Source: Cyanobium sp. CZS48M (GTDB taxonomy: Bacteria > Cyanobacteriota > Cyanobacteriia > PCC-6307 > Cyanobiaceae). Taken from it: a stretch of DNA of 64,000 nt. Location: NCBI GenBank assembly GCA_030373145.1, contig JAUCZK010000020.1:1-64000 (forward strand), given 5' to 3'. Below are positions 8,478 to 21,412 of this stretch, one piece after another (the first letter of the stretch is position 1; every line of letters begins with the position of its first letter). Below the pieces are notes generated by a model. That model ran no database searches. It was not told the origin of the DNA and saw only the letters and a program-made list of their open reading frames with translations. Both the position numbers and the translations under genes were made by a program.

Positions 8478-10547
8478 TCAGGGCTGAACGGCTGCAACGA
8501 CTGGGCCGCAGCACCTCTGGCTGTCCAGGTGGCTGATGTGTCGGCGTTCGTTGTAGTACAGCTCCTGGTAGCGCAGAGCATCGCCGTTCAGTTCGCTGAA
8601 CATCGAATCAATCCGGCTTTCCATGCTCAGTGAGGCAGAGGCGTTGGCCTCCGCCTCGCTTTCCTCCAGTAGCCGGGCGATGCAGCGCTCCAGCGTTTCC
8701 AGCCGCTGCGAGCCCCAGGCATCGAGCAGGTGGCGGCAGCGTTTGAGGCTGCGCTGCCGCTCCAGCACCGCCGTGGTGCCGCGCAGCTGCAGCAGGGGTT
8801 CGGCCAGGGCCATGCGCTGCAGTTCGCTCGGCTCCAGCAGGGGGGTGAGCCTGTTCAGAAGCTCGCTTTCCTCCACCAGCAGCCGGTCGCTCAGCAGACG
8901 CGGCAGGTCGAGGTCGGCCAGATCGTCGCCCGGATCACTGCCCCGGTTGATCGCCTCCAGCCGGCCGACGCCGAGGTTGTCTTCCTCCAGTTCGCTGATG
9001 CTTGCCCAGAGCAGGCGGTGGTGGGCGATGGCGAAATCCTCGAGCTCCCGCTGGCGCAGCTCCCTCCGGATCGCGCCGCGGTGACGGCCGGCATGCAGGT
9101 AGAGCCGCAGCAGCTCCGCTTCGGCGCGCTCGCGCAGGCCGATCTCCCCGGGTTGCTCCCAGCGGCTGGCCCGGCCATGCCAGCGCTCGCCCTTCACCTG
9201 CTGGCGCAGGTCTTCCTCCAGCTTCTGCGCCAGCCGCGCCTGGCCGCCGCTGAGCCGCTCGGCCACCTGCTGCAGGTAATGGCTGCGCACGGCGCTCTGG
9301 GGCAGCTTGCCCAGCAGTTCCACCAGCGCCGCCACCGCCTGCTGGAACTGGTCGGAGCGGGCCAGGTCCTTGCCCTCCAGGGCCTGCTCGATCTGCCAGT
9401 CGAGCCAGAGGGGTGCCCGCTCCAGCAGGGCCCGGTACTCCCCGGCGCCATGCTGCTGGAGGAACTCATCGGGGTCCTTGCCGGCGGGCAGGTGCAGCAC
9501 CCGCAGCTCCAGCTGACCCTGCAGCGCCTGCTGCTCCACCGATCCGATCGCCCGCTGGGCGGCGCGCACACCGGCGCCGTCGGTGTCGAAATTGAGCACC
9601 AGGCGGCGGCTGTCGCAGCAGCGGCAGAGCTGGGTGATCTGCTGGCTGCTCAGGGCCGTGCCCAGCGACGCCACCGCATTGGTGATGCCGGCGGCATGGA
9701 GGGCGATCACATCGAAGTAGCCCTCCACCACCACCGCCTGGTCGTCCTTGCGGATGGCGTTGCTGGCGCGATCCAGGCCGAACAGGTGCTTGCCCTTCTC
9801 AAACACCTCCGTTTCCGGTGAGTTGAGGTATTTCGGTTCGCCGCCATCGAGGCTGCGGCCGCCGAAACCGATCACCCGGCCCTGACGGTCGCGGATCGGC
9901 ACCATCACCCGGTGGCGGAAGCGGTCGTAGAAGCCGCCGCCGCCCTTGCGCGGCACCACCAGCCCGGCCGCCTCCAGCAGCTCCGGCGCCAGGTTCTCCA
10001 CCTGGCCGAGGTGGTTGAGCAGCCCATCCCAGCGATCGGGGGCATAGCCCAGGTCGAAGGCGTCGATCGTGCCCTCGCTCAGACCCCGCTCCTTGCTGAG
10101 GTAGGCCAGGGCGCCGGCGCCTTCGGGGCTGCGCAGCTGGCTGCGGAACCAGCCCGCCGCCAGGCCCAGGGCGCGCAGCAGCGACTCGCGGCGGGAGAGT
10201 TGCTTGCGAAGCCGCTCCTGCTGCGGTCCATCCAGCGTTTCCACCGGCAGCTGGTACTTGCGCGCCAGGTCCAGCACCACCTCGCTGAAGCTGGTGCGCT
10301 GCAGCTCCATCAGGAACTTGATGGCGTTGCCGCCGGCCCCGCAGGAGAAGCAGTAGTAGAACTGCTTGGCGGGCGACACCGTCATCGACGGTGATTTGTC
10401 GTCGTGGAAGGGGCAGATCCCCACGAACTCGCGCCCCTTCTTCTTGAGCACCACGTGCTCGCCCACCACATCAACAATGTCCGCGCGCTCCTTCACCGCT
10501 TCGATCGTGCGGGGGTGGAGACGGGCGTGGGGCTGGGACTGGCTCAA
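8478..10547 (-). CDS. dnaG: DNA primase
   Basis: A 689-residue primase that lays RNA primers for replication and interacts with the DnaB helicase. The N-terminal CHC2 zinc ribbon is clear (CPFHDDKSPSMTVSP, then YYCFSCGAGGNAIKFLM, residues ~40-75). The primase core has RVIGFGGRSLDGGEPKYLNSPET. The TOPRIM domain has VVVEGYFDVIALH and LNFDTDGAG, supplying the acidic metal ligands. A C-terminal helical region for DnaB binding follows. Length is slightly above the E. coli enzyme (581), as usual in cyanobacteria. The last residues DSQRCCGPVVAAVQP approach the integrase. It is divergent from the downstream permease gene. Confidence 0.97.
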   Translation of the reverse strand: MSQSQPHARLHPRTIEAVKERADIVDVVGEHVVLKKKGREFVGICPFHDDKSPSMTVSPAKQFYYCFSCGAGGNAIKFLMELQRTSFSEVVLDLARKYQLPVETLDGPQQERLRKQLSRRESLLRALGLAAGWFRSQLRSPEGAGALAYLSKERGLSEGTIDAFDLGYAPDRWDGLLNHLGQVENLAPELLEAAGLVVPRKGGGGFYDRFRHRVMVPIRDRQGRVIGFGGRSLDGGEPKYLNSPETEVFEKGKHLFGLDRASNAIRKDDQAVVVEGYFDVIALHAAGITNAVASLGTALSSQQITQLCRCCDSRRLVLNFDTDGAGVRAAQRAIGSVEQQALQGQLELRVLHLPAGKDPDEFLQQHGAGEYRALLERAPLWLDWQIEQALEGKDLARSDQFQQAVAALVELLGKLPQSAVRSHYLQQVAERLSGGQARLAQKLEEDLRQQVKGERWHGRASRWEQPGEIGLRERAEAELLRLYLHAGRHRGAIRRELRQRELEDFAIAHHRLLWASISELEEDNLGVGRLEAINRGSDPGDDLADLDLPRLLSDRLLVEESELLNRLTPLLEPSELQRMALAEPLLQLRGTTAVLERQRSLKRCRHLLDAWGSQRLETLERCIARLLEESEAEANASASLSMESRIDSMFSELNGDALRYQELYYNERRHISHLDSQRCCGPVVAAVQP

Positions 10548-10656
10548 GGGATGGCGCTACCGCTGGGGTCGCTCTGGCCCCCATTCTGCCCCACCACACC
10601 AGAAGTGGTGCGATTCAGCCCATGGGCAGCCGCCGGCCTGGCGGGCGGGCCTGTGG

Positions 10657-11535
10657 ATGGTGGCCAGCGCCCTGGCCTTCAGCCTGATGGGGGTGTGCGT
10701 CAAGGCCCTGGGCGGCCGCCTGCCGGTGGCGGAGGTGGTGTTGGCGCGGGCGGTGGTGAGCCTGCTGATCAGCTGGTGGATGCTGCGGCGCGCCGGCCTT
10801 AACCCCTGGGGCAACCGGCGGCGCTTGCTGGTGGGTCGCGGCATCCTCGGCACCGCTGGTCTCTACTGCGTGTATCTGGCCCTCACTGGCCTGCCGCTGG
10901 CGGTGGCCACGGTGCTGCAGTACCTGCACCCCACCTTCACGGCCCTGCTGGCCTGGCCGCTGCTGGCCGAGCGGCCGGGCTGGCGGGTGTGGGGCGCCGT
11001 GCTGCTGGGCTTTCTGGGGGTGGCGGTGCTGGCCGCTCCGGGAGGGGCCGGGGCGGTTGGTGCCGGTTTTGGCGCTGCGGCTGGCGCTGGTCTGCCGGCC
11101 CTGCCGCTGCTGTTCGCCCTGGCCGGTGCCCTGCTCTCGGCCCTGGCCTACGTGAGCGTGCGCGCCCTGCGCAGCAGCGAGCATCCCCTGGTGGTGGTGT
11201 TCTATTTCCCGCTGATGGCCCTGCCGCTCAGCCTGCCGCTGGTCTTGCTGCAGCCGGTGGCCCCCACGGCCGCTGAGCTCGGCTGGTTGCTGGGGGTGGG
11301 GGTCTTCACCCAGCTGGGGCAGATCGCCCTCACCTATGGATTGATGGGCATGGCGGCCGCCCGTGCCACGGCCATCAGCTACGTGCAGGTGCCGCTGGCG
11401 GCGCTGTGGGGGGTGTGGTGGTTCGGCGAGACCGTGCCGGCCAGGGCTGGGTTCTCGGCTCTGCTGGTGCTGCTGGCCACCCTGCTCAGCCTGCGGGCCA
11501 GGCCTGCCCCGGCCAGCCGCTCCGCCTCGACGTGA
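10657..11535 (+). CDS. DMT/EamA-family permease
   Basis: About 292 residues with ten predicted membrane helices in two EamA repeats (10657-11090 and 11100-11500). Typical features are ALAFSLMGVCVKALGGRLPVAEVVLARAVVS at the start, then LPLAVATVLQYLHPTFTALLAW, and GLMGMAAARATAISYVQVPLAALWG in the second repeat. The family exports metabolites or amino acids; the substrate cannot be told. ATG 10657 is the only in-frame start after the dnaG promoter region, but the first helix starts immediately, so a non-standard upstream start remains possible. Transcribed divergently from dnaG. Confidence 0.85.
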   Translation: MVASALAFSLMGVCVKALGGRLPVAEVVLARAVVSLLISWWMLRRAGLNPWGNRRRLLVGRGILGTAGLYCVYLALTGLPLAVATVLQYLHPTFTALLAWPLLAERPGWRVWGAVLLGFLGVAVLAAPGGAGAVGAGFGAAAGAGLPALPLLFALAGALLSALAYVSVRALRSSEHPLVVVFYFPLMALPLSLPLVLLQPVAPTAAELGWLLGVGVFTQLGQIALTYGLMGMAAARATAISYVQVPLAALWGVWWFGETVPARAGFSALLVLLATLLSLRARPAPASRSAST

Positions 11536-11555
11536 TTGGTCAGTTGTGGAGAGAG

Positions 11556-12431
11556 TCAGGAGGGAACGACGGATTCGGGAAGCATCAGCAGGGAACCGAT
11601 CAGAAAACCCATCGCCCCCACGAGGGTGAAGATCAGCGACACCGTTGGGAAAGCCGGCCCCACGGTGGAGGGCAGCACAATGCTGACCACGGCTGACAGC
11701 AGGAACCCCACACAACCCAGCAGGTTCGTGGTGGTGACCCACCAGGACAGGCTGCGGGGCTGCCATGCCCACGGGGAATGGCAGGTTTCCATGAAGGCGA
11801 AAGAGCCGGAGGCCATGAACAGCAACGAACCGAGAATGTTGGGCGCCCAGATCGACAGGTCCTGGTCGAACCAGTCCAGCCCGGTGTTGAGCGCGTTGTA
11901 GGTGTTGAGATTGAACAACAGCGTGCCGGGGAACTGCAGGGCACAGCTGAGCCAACCCAGATCCCCGGGCTTCCACCCGAACCAATGCCAGTGTCTTCGA
12001 TTGCGCTTGTGCTGCCCGGAGACCGGAGGGGCGTTGGCGGCCTGAAACAACTGCAGGTAGGCGGCCGTGGTGAACGGAAAGGAACCCAGAAGGAACACCC
12101 TGCTCACCGCCTCCGGGCTCAGACGCCACTGCTGGGCCAGCAGTGGGTGGAGGCTCAGCCAGCTTCCGAGCCCGAACAGCACTGATCCCAGGGCAAACAA
12201 CACGCCGATCCACCAGTTCAGCTCCCGTGGCATCCACAGGCATCGACGCAGAGCTATCTCCAGGGCCAGGGCGTTGTCACCCGCTTGCACAGGCAGACCC
12301 TTGCGATTGTGGCGTGAGCGCCACAGGCTCACGATCTGCCCCTCTCTCCAGGTCACGCGCTTGGTGATGAACGGCCATGGACCCTCCTGCACCAAGACGG
12401 AGCGTCCAGGCCGGTCGGCGCTGGTCGTCAT
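11556..12431 (-). CDS. multi-pass membrane protein in the gadB operon
   Basis: A 291-residue protein of unknown family. A soluble, basic N-terminus of ~70 residues (WPFITKRVTWREG, RSRHNRKGL) precedes about six membrane helices, including WWIGVLFALGSVLFGLGSWL, VSRVFLLGSFPFTTAAYLQL, ILGSLLFMASGSFAF and LIFTLVGAMGFLIGSLLML. It starts 10 bp after the end of gadB on the same strand, so the two are almost certainly cotranscribed. It is too short and has too few helices to be a GadC glutamate/GABA antiporter. A role linked to GABA or acid handling is inferred from context only. Confidence 0.7.
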   Translation of the reverse strand: MTTSADRPGRSVLVQEGPWPFITKRVTWREGQIVSLWRSRHNRKGLPVQAGDNALALEIALRRCLWMPRELNWWIGVLFALGSVLFGLGSWLSLHPLLAQQWRLSPEAVSRVFLLGSFPFTTAAYLQLFQAANAPPVSGQHKRNRRHWHWFGWKPGDLGWLSCALQFPGTLLFNLNTYNALNTGLDWFDQDLSIWAPNILGSLLFMASGSFAFMETCHSPWAWQPRSLSWWVTTTNLLGCVGFLLSAVVSIVLPSTVGPAFPTVSLIFTLVGAMGFLIGSLLMLPESVVPS

Positions 12432-12441
12432 CGCAGCTGTC

Positions 12442-13926
12442 TCAGTGATGGAAACCCGACGCTTCCCGGCTGCTCAGCGAAGTGCTGACGGGATGGAGCT
12501 GGAGATGGTCGATCGCGCTCCTGATGTCCTCCAGCAGCAGGTCGGCGAGGTCACGGCTGACGCCGTGCCGCACCAGGATCCGCTGGATGGCCTGATCGCT
12601 GCAGTGGGCCGGCAGGGTGTAGGCAGGCACCTGCCAGCCCCGCACCCGCAGGCGATCGGCCAGGTCGAAGAGGTTGAAACCCGGATCCACGCCATCCTTG
12701 ATCCTCCAGCACAGGGCGGGAATTCCTGTGTCGGGATCACCGCCGTAGATGATCTCGAACGGGCCAAGTGTTTCGATCTCCTTGGCCAGGTGCTGGGCGG
12801 TGGCATAGCAGGCGTTGTGCACCTTGCGGTAGCCCTCTTTGCCCAGGCGGATGAAGTTGTAGTACTGGCAGACCACCTGGCCGCCGGGCTTGGAGAAGTT
12901 CAGGGTGATGTCGCGCATGTTGCCGCCCAGGTAGTTCACCCAGAACACCATCTCCTCGGGAAGATCCTTCGCCTCTCGCCACAGCACCCAGCCGACGCCA
13001 AGCGGTGCCAGGCCGAATTTGTGGCCTGAGGCATTGATCGATTTCACCCTGGGCAGGCGGAAATCCCAGATCAGATCCGGGCTGCAGAACGGGGCAAGAA
13101 ATCCCCCGCTGGCCCCATCCACGTGGATGGGGATGTCGAGGCCGGTCTGCTGTTCATAAGCATCGAGCGCTTCGGCCACCTGCTGCACCGGCTCATACTG
13201 CCCAGTGAAGGTGACGCCCAGCGTGGGCACCACTCCGATCGTGTTCTCATCGCAATGCTTGAGCACCTGCTCCGGCGTCATCATCAAGCAACCGGATTCC
13301 ATGGGGATCTCCCGGTGCTCGATGTCCCAGTAGCGCGTGAACTTGTGCCAGCAGATCTGTACAGGACCGGTGACCAGATTCGGCCGGTCCGTGGGCTTCC
13401 CCTGCTGGCGCCGGCTGGCCTCCCAGCGGCGTTTCATCGCCATGCCGCCGAGCATGGCCGCCTCACTCGATCCCAGGGTGGTGCAGCCGATTGCCCCATC
13501 GATTGAGGGGGCATTCCAGAGATCGGCCAGCATGCGGGCGCAGCGGGCTTCAATCTCAGCGGTCTGGGGGTATTCGTCCTTGTCCTCCATGTTCTTGTCG
13601 ATGCACTCATTCATCAATTGATGAACTTCCGGCTCCAGCCATGTCTGGCAGAAGGTGGCCAGGTTCTGGCGGGAGTTGCCATCGAGCATCAACTCATCAT
13701 GAATGGCGGCATAAACAGCTCTGGGAGCTCTCTCCCTGGCCGGAAACAGGCGCTTCGGCATTCCGGCGGAGAGATCGCCGGAGGCATACATGTCGTCGTC
13801 ACTGGAGTGGTGACCCCCGGAGCGACCTTTTTGACCACTTTTGCTGTGATCTGAAGACCGATCTGATGACTGATCTGATGACTGATCTGAAGGCTGATCG
13901 GAATGAAGATCTGGCTTGGAAGTCAT
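12442..13926 (-). CDS. gadB: glutamate decarboxylase
   Basis: A PLP-dependent enzyme converting glutamate to GABA and CO2 while consuming a proton; it feeds the GABA shunt and helps resist acid. From residue ~48 it follows bacterial [70 protein letters not shown], and the PLP lysine in [14 protein letters not shown] (~residue 300). The C-terminal [19 protein letters not shown] is also typical. Residues 1-47 are an unusual low-complexity extension of Ser-Asp-Gln repeats and Gly/His, encoded by 12-bp tandem repeats. The true start could therefore be later. The next gene follows after 10 bp. Confidence 0.95.
   Translation of the reverse strand: MTSKPDLHSDQPSDQSSDQSSDRSSDHSKSGQKGRSGGHHSSDDDMYASGDLSAGMPKRLFPARERAPRAVYAAIHDELMLDGNSRQNLATFCQTWLEPEVHQLMNECIDKNMEDKDEYPQTAEIEARCARMLADLWNAPSIDGAIGCTTLGSSEAAMLGGMAMKRRWEASRRQQGKPTDRPNLVTGPVQICWHKFTRYWDIEHREIPMESGCLMMTPEQVLKHCDENTIGVVPTLGVTFTGQYEPVQQVAEALDAYEQQTGLDIPIHVDGASGGFLAPFCSPDLIWDFRLPRVKSINASGHKFGLAPLGVGWVLWREAKDLPEEMVFWVNYLGGNMRDITLNFSKPGGQVVCQYYNFIRLGKEGYRKVHNACYATAQHLAKEIETLGPFEIIYGGDPDTGIPALCWRIKDGVDPGFNLFDLADRLRVRGWQVPAYTLPAHCSDQAIQRILVRHGVSRDLADLLLEDIRSAIDHLQLHPVSTSLSSREASGFHH
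13848..13907 (-). repeat. 12-bp tandem repeats in the 5' end of gadB
   Basis: Five consecutive 12-bp units read GATCTGATGACT or near variants on the plus strand, two of them identical (13860-13871 and 13872-13883). On the coding strand they spell the [12 protein letters not shown] run at the GadB N-terminus. Because the unit is a multiple of three, copy-number change would alter tail length without a frameshift. Confidence 0.85.
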
Positions 13927-14016
13927 TGATTGGCTTGCGAATCTGCGTGAGTTAACTCTATGACCGATGACACCCGATGATCGACTTCGCTGTTCCCCGG
14001 ACGACGCGGGCGCTGA

Positions 14017-14514
14017 TCAGGTCGGCCGGTCGCGCTCCAGGGGCAGGGGATCCACCAGCCACTCCTGGCTGAGGCTGTCCTCGGCCGCCCCGATCGGTCG
14101 GGCCAGTCGCCAGCTTTCGCCCCGCTCCCCCCGCAGCAGATACAGCTCAAAGGGGCTGTCTACCCGGTAGGGATCGTCCGCCAGGCGCCAGTCGAACTGG
14201 CCGGTGAGGTGCAGGCCCTCGCCCAGGCCGATCGCCACGGTCTCCTGGTGATCGACGCGCACGCGGCTCACCTGCGGTCGCCCGCCGCTGGGCTCCAGCT
14301 CCAGGGCATCGGCGATGGCCTGCTGGGTGAGCTCGATCTGCAGCCCCAGCGCCTGCAGCAGCACCGCCCGGGGCGGCTGGCCCGCCGCCTGGCAGCCCCC
14401 CAGGCCCAGCAGTCCCACACTGAGCAGGAGCGCCAGCAGGGCGCTCAGCCACGGGGCCGCTGGGTGGGGGATGGCCACAGACCGGCTGGCGGGGGTTGGC
14501 GGACCGGGCAGCAT
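14017..14514 (-). CDS. putative lipoprotein, unknown function
   Basis: A 165-residue protein with a hydrophobic stretch PWLSALLALLLSVGLLGLGG directly followed by C, a lipobox (LGGC) that would anchor it to the membrane after signal peptidase II cleavage. The mature part (~125 residues) is a soluble alpha/beta domain with VLLQALGLQIELTQQAIADAL and SRVRVDHQETVAIGLGEGLHL. No family was recognised. The first ~25 residues before the hydrophobic core are long for a signal peptide, so the start may lie at a later in-frame codon. It is divergent from ruvA. Confidence 0.7.
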   Translation of the reverse strand: MLPGPPTPASRSVAIPHPAAPWLSALLALLLSVGLLGLGGCQAAGQPPRAVLLQALGLQIELTQQAIADALELEPSGGRPQVSRVRVDHQETVAIGLGEGLHLTGQFDWRLADDPYRVDSPFELYLLRGERGESWRLARPIGAAEDSLSQEWLVDPLPLERDRPT

Positions 14515-14537
14515 GGATCGGTTCAGGAGTGGTCTCC

Positions 14538-15203
14538 ATGATCGGCTGGCTGCAAGGTCATGTGGCAGAGCCGTGGCAGCAGGGCAACCGTTGCGGTCTT
14601 CTGCTGGCCTGCGCAGGCGTGGGATACGAGGTGCACCTCACCCGCCGCCACTGGGAGCTGCTGCCCCCGGCCGGCAGTCCGCTCAGCCTCTACACCCACC
14701 AGTCGATCCGGGAGGACGGCTGGACCCTGTTCGGCTTCGGCGCCCGCCACGAGCGCGATCTGTTCCGCCTGCTGGTGGCCGTGAGCGGTGTGGGTCCGCA
14801 GATGGCCCTGGCTCTGCTGGGCACCATGCCCTGCGAGGAGCTGGTGCAGGCGATCGTTCAGGCCGATCTGCGCCGTCTCTGCCGGGCGCCGGGGGTGGGC
14901 AAGCGCACGGCCGAGCGCCTGGCGGTGGAGCTGCGCGGCAAGTTGGCGGAGAGCTTCGGGGCGGCGGCCGCCGCCGGCGATGACGACCTCCTCGATGGGG
15001 CGGACGACGGCCGCAGCGGCGATCCGGGGCCAGCGGCCTCCACCCGTGAGGAGCTGCAGCTCACGCTCACGGCCCTGGGCTATGAGCCGCTGGAGATCAG
15101 CCGGGCCCTGCGCGGTCTCGGCCGGGAGGGTCTGGATCCGGATCAGGGCGCCGAGGCCTGGCTGAGTGCCTGCCTGCGCTGGCTCGCCCGCGAAGCGGCC
15201 TGA
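14538..15203 (+). CDS. ruvA: Holliday junction branch migration protein RuvA
   Basis: A 221-residue protein that binds four-way junctions and recruits the RuvB motor in recombinational repair. The start MIGWLQGHVAE is the normal RuvA beginning, although the frame is open upstream. The N-terminal OB-fold is followed by two helix-hairpin-helix motifs, VSGVGPQMALALL (~residue 80) and APGVGKRTAERLAVEL (~115). An acidic linker (DDDLLDGADDG) leads to the C-terminal domain III that contacts RuvB (LTALGYEPLEISRALRGL). rpsO follows after 76 bp. Confidence 0.97.
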   Translation: MIGWLQGHVAEPWQQGNRCGLLLACAGVGYEVHLTRRHWELLPPAGSPLSLYTHQSIREDGWTLFGFGARHERDLFRLLVAVSGVGPQMALALLGTMPCEELVQAIVQADLRRLCRAPGVGKRTAERLAVELRGKLAESFGAAAAAGDDDLLDGADDGRSGDPGPAASTREELQLTLTALGYEPLEISRALRGLGREGLDPDQGAEAWLSACLRWLAREAA

Positions 15204-15279
15204 TGGGGAGGGCTTGCTTGGTGGCCAGCACCCTGAGGCATTAGGTTGATTGTTTGCACCGTCAGGGCCCGACGCCGGC

Positions 15280-15549
15280 ATGCCGCTCGACACCACCAAA
15301 AAGCAGGAACTGATCAATTCCCACCAGACCCACGGCACCGACACCGGTTCGGTTGAGGTCCAGGTGGCGATGCTGAGCGAGCGGGTGACCCAGCTCACCG
15401 GTCACCTGCAGAAGAACAAGCACGACTTCTCCTCCCGTCAGGGGCTGCTGAAGATGATCGGCCGCCGCAAGCGGCTGCTCGGTTATCTGCGCGCCGAAAG
15501 CGAGGATCGCTACTCCCAGCTGATCGCCAAACTCGGCATCCGGGGCTGA
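15280..15549 (+). CDS. rpsO: 30S ribosomal protein S15
   Basis: An 89-residue protein, exactly the usual S15 length when ATG 15280 ([12 protein letters not shown]) is taken as start rather than a codon 30 bases earlier. Family signatures are present: [43 protein letters not shown] and RLLGYLR. S15 binds the three-way junction of 16S rRNA helices 20-22. It is closely followed by the PAM68-like gene (8 bp), a common cyanobacterial neighbour pair. Confidence 0.98.
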   Translation: MPLDTTKKQELINSHQTHGTDTGSVEVQVAMLSERVTQLTGHLQKNKHDFSSRQGLLKMIGRRKRLLGYLRAESEDRYSQLIAKLGIRG

Positions 15550-15557
15550 GCCCAGCC

Positions 15558-15995
15558 ATGGCGGCCAAGCGCAAGCCCAAGCCCCTGCCGTTCAAGCCCG
15601 AGCGCCAGCCCAAAGCCGGCGCGAAAGCTCAGCCTGCCGCCAAAGCCAAAGCTCAGCCCAAGGGATCCCAGGTGATTCCGCCGGCCGTGGCCAATCGCAT
15701 GGCCCGCCGCATCGGGGTGGCCAGCGGCATTCCATCGGTGCTGGGAATGGGCGTGTTCATTGGCAGCTATCTGCTGGTGAGCCGCGGCATCATGGATGTG
15801 CCGCCCGTGGTCACCCTCGCGGGCTCCGGCGGGCTGTTTCTGCTGGGGGTGCTTGGCCTCAGCTACGGCGTGCTCTCCGCCAGCTGGGAGCAGCAACCTG
15901 GAAGCCTGCTGGGCAGCGAGCAGATCGGCACCAACCTGGCCCGCGTGAAGGCCTCGATCAAGGCGATCCGCCAGGGCAGCGGCAGCGGCGCCTGA
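15558..15995 (+). CDS. PAM68-like protein (DUF3464), photosystem II assembly
   Basis: A 145-residue membrane protein. The N-terminal ~45 residues are basic and repetitive (Lys-Pro and KAQP/AKAK repeats). Two membrane helices follow, IPSVLGMGVFIGSYLLV and LAGSGGLFLLGVLGLSYGVL, then the conserved tail LSASWEQQPGSLLG and VKASIKAIR. This is the layout of PAM68, which in plants and cyanobacteria assists early photosystem II assembly in the thylakoid. It lies 8 bp after rpsO and is probably cotranscribed. Confidence 0.9.
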   Translation: MAAKRKPKPLPFKPERQPKAGAKAQPAAKAKAQPKGSQVIPPAVANRMARRIGVASGIPSVLGMGVFIGSYLLVSRGIMDVPPVVTLAGSGGLFLLGVLGLSYGVLSASWEQQPGSLLGSEQIGTNLARVKASIKAIRQGSGSGA

Positions 15996-16000
15996 GGCCT

Positions 16001-16018
16001 CAGTCTCAGTCTCAGTCT
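16001..16018. repeat. hexamer microsatellite (CAGTCT)x3
   Basis: Three perfect CAGTCT units followed by a degenerate fourth, in the 28-bp gap between the stop codons of the convergent PAM68-like gene and dnaE. No function is evident. Confidence 0.7.
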
Positions 16019-16023
16019 CAGGT

Positions 16024-19548
<3,525 letters not shown>

Positions 19549-19625
19549 GGGCTCAGGCGTCAGACGCCACCACGGGGTGTTGTCACGTTACCGGCCACCA
19601 GATGTGGTGTCAGCTGGCGGCTGAC

Positions 19626-21089
19626 TCAGGCCACCAGCGCCGCTTCGGGTCGGCTGTCCATCACCCGCGCCGCCTGCTCGTAGTGGTGGGCCACCTGCAG
19701 CAGGCGGGGCTCCTCGAGCACGCCGGTGATCAGCTGCAGACCGATGGGCAGGCCACCGTCATCGAAGCCGCAGGGCAGGCTGATGGCCGGTAGGCCGGCC
19801 ATGTTCGCCGGGATCGTCAGCAAATCGGCCAGGTACATCGCCAGGGGGTCGTCGGCGTGGGCGCCGAAGCGGAAGGCGGTGGTGGGTGAGGTGGGCGTGA
19901 GCAGCACGTCCACGCCGGTGAAGGCGGCGTCGAAGTCGCGGCGGATCAGGGTGCGCACCTGCTGGGCCTTCTTGTAGTAGGCATCCACGTAGCCGGCCGA
20001 GAGGGCATAGGTGCCGATCAGGATGCGGCGCTGCACCTCATCACCGAAGCCCTCGGCGCGGCTGCGGGCCGTCATCTCCGCCAGGCTGCCGGCCTGCTCC
20101 GAGCGGTAGCCGTACTTCACGCCGTCGTAGCGGGCCAGGTTGGCGGAGGCCTCCGAGGGAGCGATCACGTAGTACGTGGCGATGCCGTCGTTGAAGCGGG
20201 GGCAGCTCACCTCCACCAGCTCGCAGCCGAGGGCCTCCAGCTGGGCGGCGGCCGCCAGCACCGAGGCCTTCACCTGGGGATCGAGGCCGTCGGCCTCGAA
20301 GCACTCCTTCACCAGACCCACCCGCAGGCCCTTCACCGGCGCCTGCAGGGCGGCGGTGTAGTCGGGAACGGGGGCTTTGAGGCAGGTGCCATCGCGGCGG
20401 TCCTCACCGGCGATCACCTGCAGCAGCTCGGCGGCATCGGCCACGCTGGTACTGAACGGCCCCACCTGATCGAGGGAACTGGCGAAGGCCACCAGGCCCC
20501 AGCGGCTGACGCGGCCATAGGTGGGCTTGAGGCCCACCACCCCGCAGAAGGCGGCCGGCTGGCGGATCGAGCCGCCGGTGTCGGAGCCCAGGGAGGCGAC
20601 GCATTCGCCGGCGGCCACGGCGGCGGCACTGCCGCCGGAGCTGCCACCGGGCACCCGCTCGGGGTTCCAGGGGTTGCGGCTGGGGCCGAAGGCGGAGGTC
20701 TCGGTGGAGCTGCCCATGGCGAACTCATCGAGGTTGGTCTTGCCGATCAGGACCCCACCGGCCTGCCACAGCCGCTCGGTGACGGTGGACTCGTAGGGCG
20801 GTATGAACTGCTCGAGCATCCGGCTGGAGCAGGTGGTGCGGATGCCCTTGGTGCAGAGGTTGTCCTTGATCGCCAGGGGGATGCCGGCGAGGGGGGGCAA
20901 CGATTCACCGGCGGCACGGGCGGCATCGATGCGGTCGGCATCGGCGCGGGCCCGCTCCGTCGTGACCTCCAGGAAGGAATGGAGGGTGCCATCGACGGCC
21001 TCAATCCGGGCCAGGTGCTGATCGGTGAGCTCCCGGGCCGACACCTCGCCGCGCTCCAGCTGCCCGCGCCACTCAGCGATTCCCATCAA
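19626..21089 (-). CDS. gatA: Asp-tRNA(Asn)/Glu-tRNA(Gln) amidotransferase subunit A
   Basis: A 487-residue glutaminase subunit of GatCAB, which converts misacylated Glu-tRNA(Gln) to Gln-tRNA(Gln). The amidase Ser-cisSer-Lys triad is in place: Lys in [11 protein letters not shown] (~residue 75), cis-Ser in [10 protein letters not shown] (~170) and the nucleophile region [17 protein letters not shown] (~148). [22 protein letters not shown] is the family signature. Length is normal. gatB and gatC are not nearby. DUF1816 lies 26 bp upstream. Confidence 0.97.
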   Translation of the reverse strand: MMGIAEWRGQLERGEVSARELTDQHLARIEAVDGTLHSFLEVTTERARADADRIDAARAAGESLPPLAGIPLAIKDNLCTKGIRTTCSSRMLEQFIPPYESTVTERLWQAGGVLIGKTNLDEFAMGSSTETSAFGPSRNPWNPERVPGGSSGGSAAAVAAGECVASLGSDTGGSIRQPAAFCGVVGLKPTYGRVSRWGLVAFASSLDQVGPFSTSVADAAELLQVIAGEDRRDGTCLKAPVPDYTAALQAPVKGLRVGLVKECFEADGLDPQVKASVLAAAAQLEALGCELVEVSCPRFNDGIATYYVIAPSEASANLARYDGVKYGYRSEQAGSLAEMTARSRAEGFGDEVQRRILIGTYALSAGYVDAYYKKAQQVRTLIRRDFDAAFTGVDVLLTPTSPTTAFRFGAHADDPLAMYLADLLTIPANMAGLPAISLPCGFDDGGLPIGLQLITGVLEEPRLLQVAHHYEQAARVMDSRPEAALVA

Positions 21090-21115
21090 CCCTTGCCCTC
21101 GATCGAGCGACGCTA

Positions 21116-21364
21116 TCAGCCAGGGTCCAGGACTTCGGTGAGGGGTTCCCCGCGGCGGACCCGCAGCAGTTCGTGCTCAACCGAGCCCGGCTGCTCGCTG
21201 CTGACATCGCCGAGAAAAACGGGAAGCTTCGCCTCCAGATGCTCCCGGCTCACGAAGGGCCCGAACCAGTAGATGACGTGCGGCGCCTGGGTTTCGACCC
21301 GGGCCCACCAGGCCACCCCAAGACCGTTGGCGATGCCTCTAAGCAGCCGAATCAAGGGGTTCAT
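21116..21364 (-). CDS. DUF1816 protein
   Basis: An 82-residue cyanobacterial protein of the DUF1816 family, recognised by [20 protein letters not shown] and [15 protein letters not shown]. Related short domains occur next to CpcD-like phycobilisome linkers, but this family has no proven role. It lies between rlmB and gatA on the same strand with small gaps (48 and 26 bp), so it may share their transcript. Confidence 0.8.
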   Translation of the reverse strand: MNPLIRLLRGIANGLGVAWWARVETQAPHVIYWFGPFVSREHLEAKLPVFLGDVSSEQPGSVEHELLRVRRGEPLTEVLDPG

Positions 21365-21412
21365 CGAACCTTGGCGAACCGCACCATTGTGCCGATCGAA
21401 GGGCCCCCGGCT

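Noticed and set aside
8730-9821. Long plus-strand frame of 363 codons antisense to dnaG.
   Set aside because: High GC gives long shadow frames; the minus strand encodes a full primase with all motifs, and the antisense product has no recognisable domain.
10615-12243. Minus-strand frame of 542 codons across the DMT permease.
   Set aside because: Gln/His/Arg-rich shadow of the permease with no domain; the plus strand has the ten-helix transporter.
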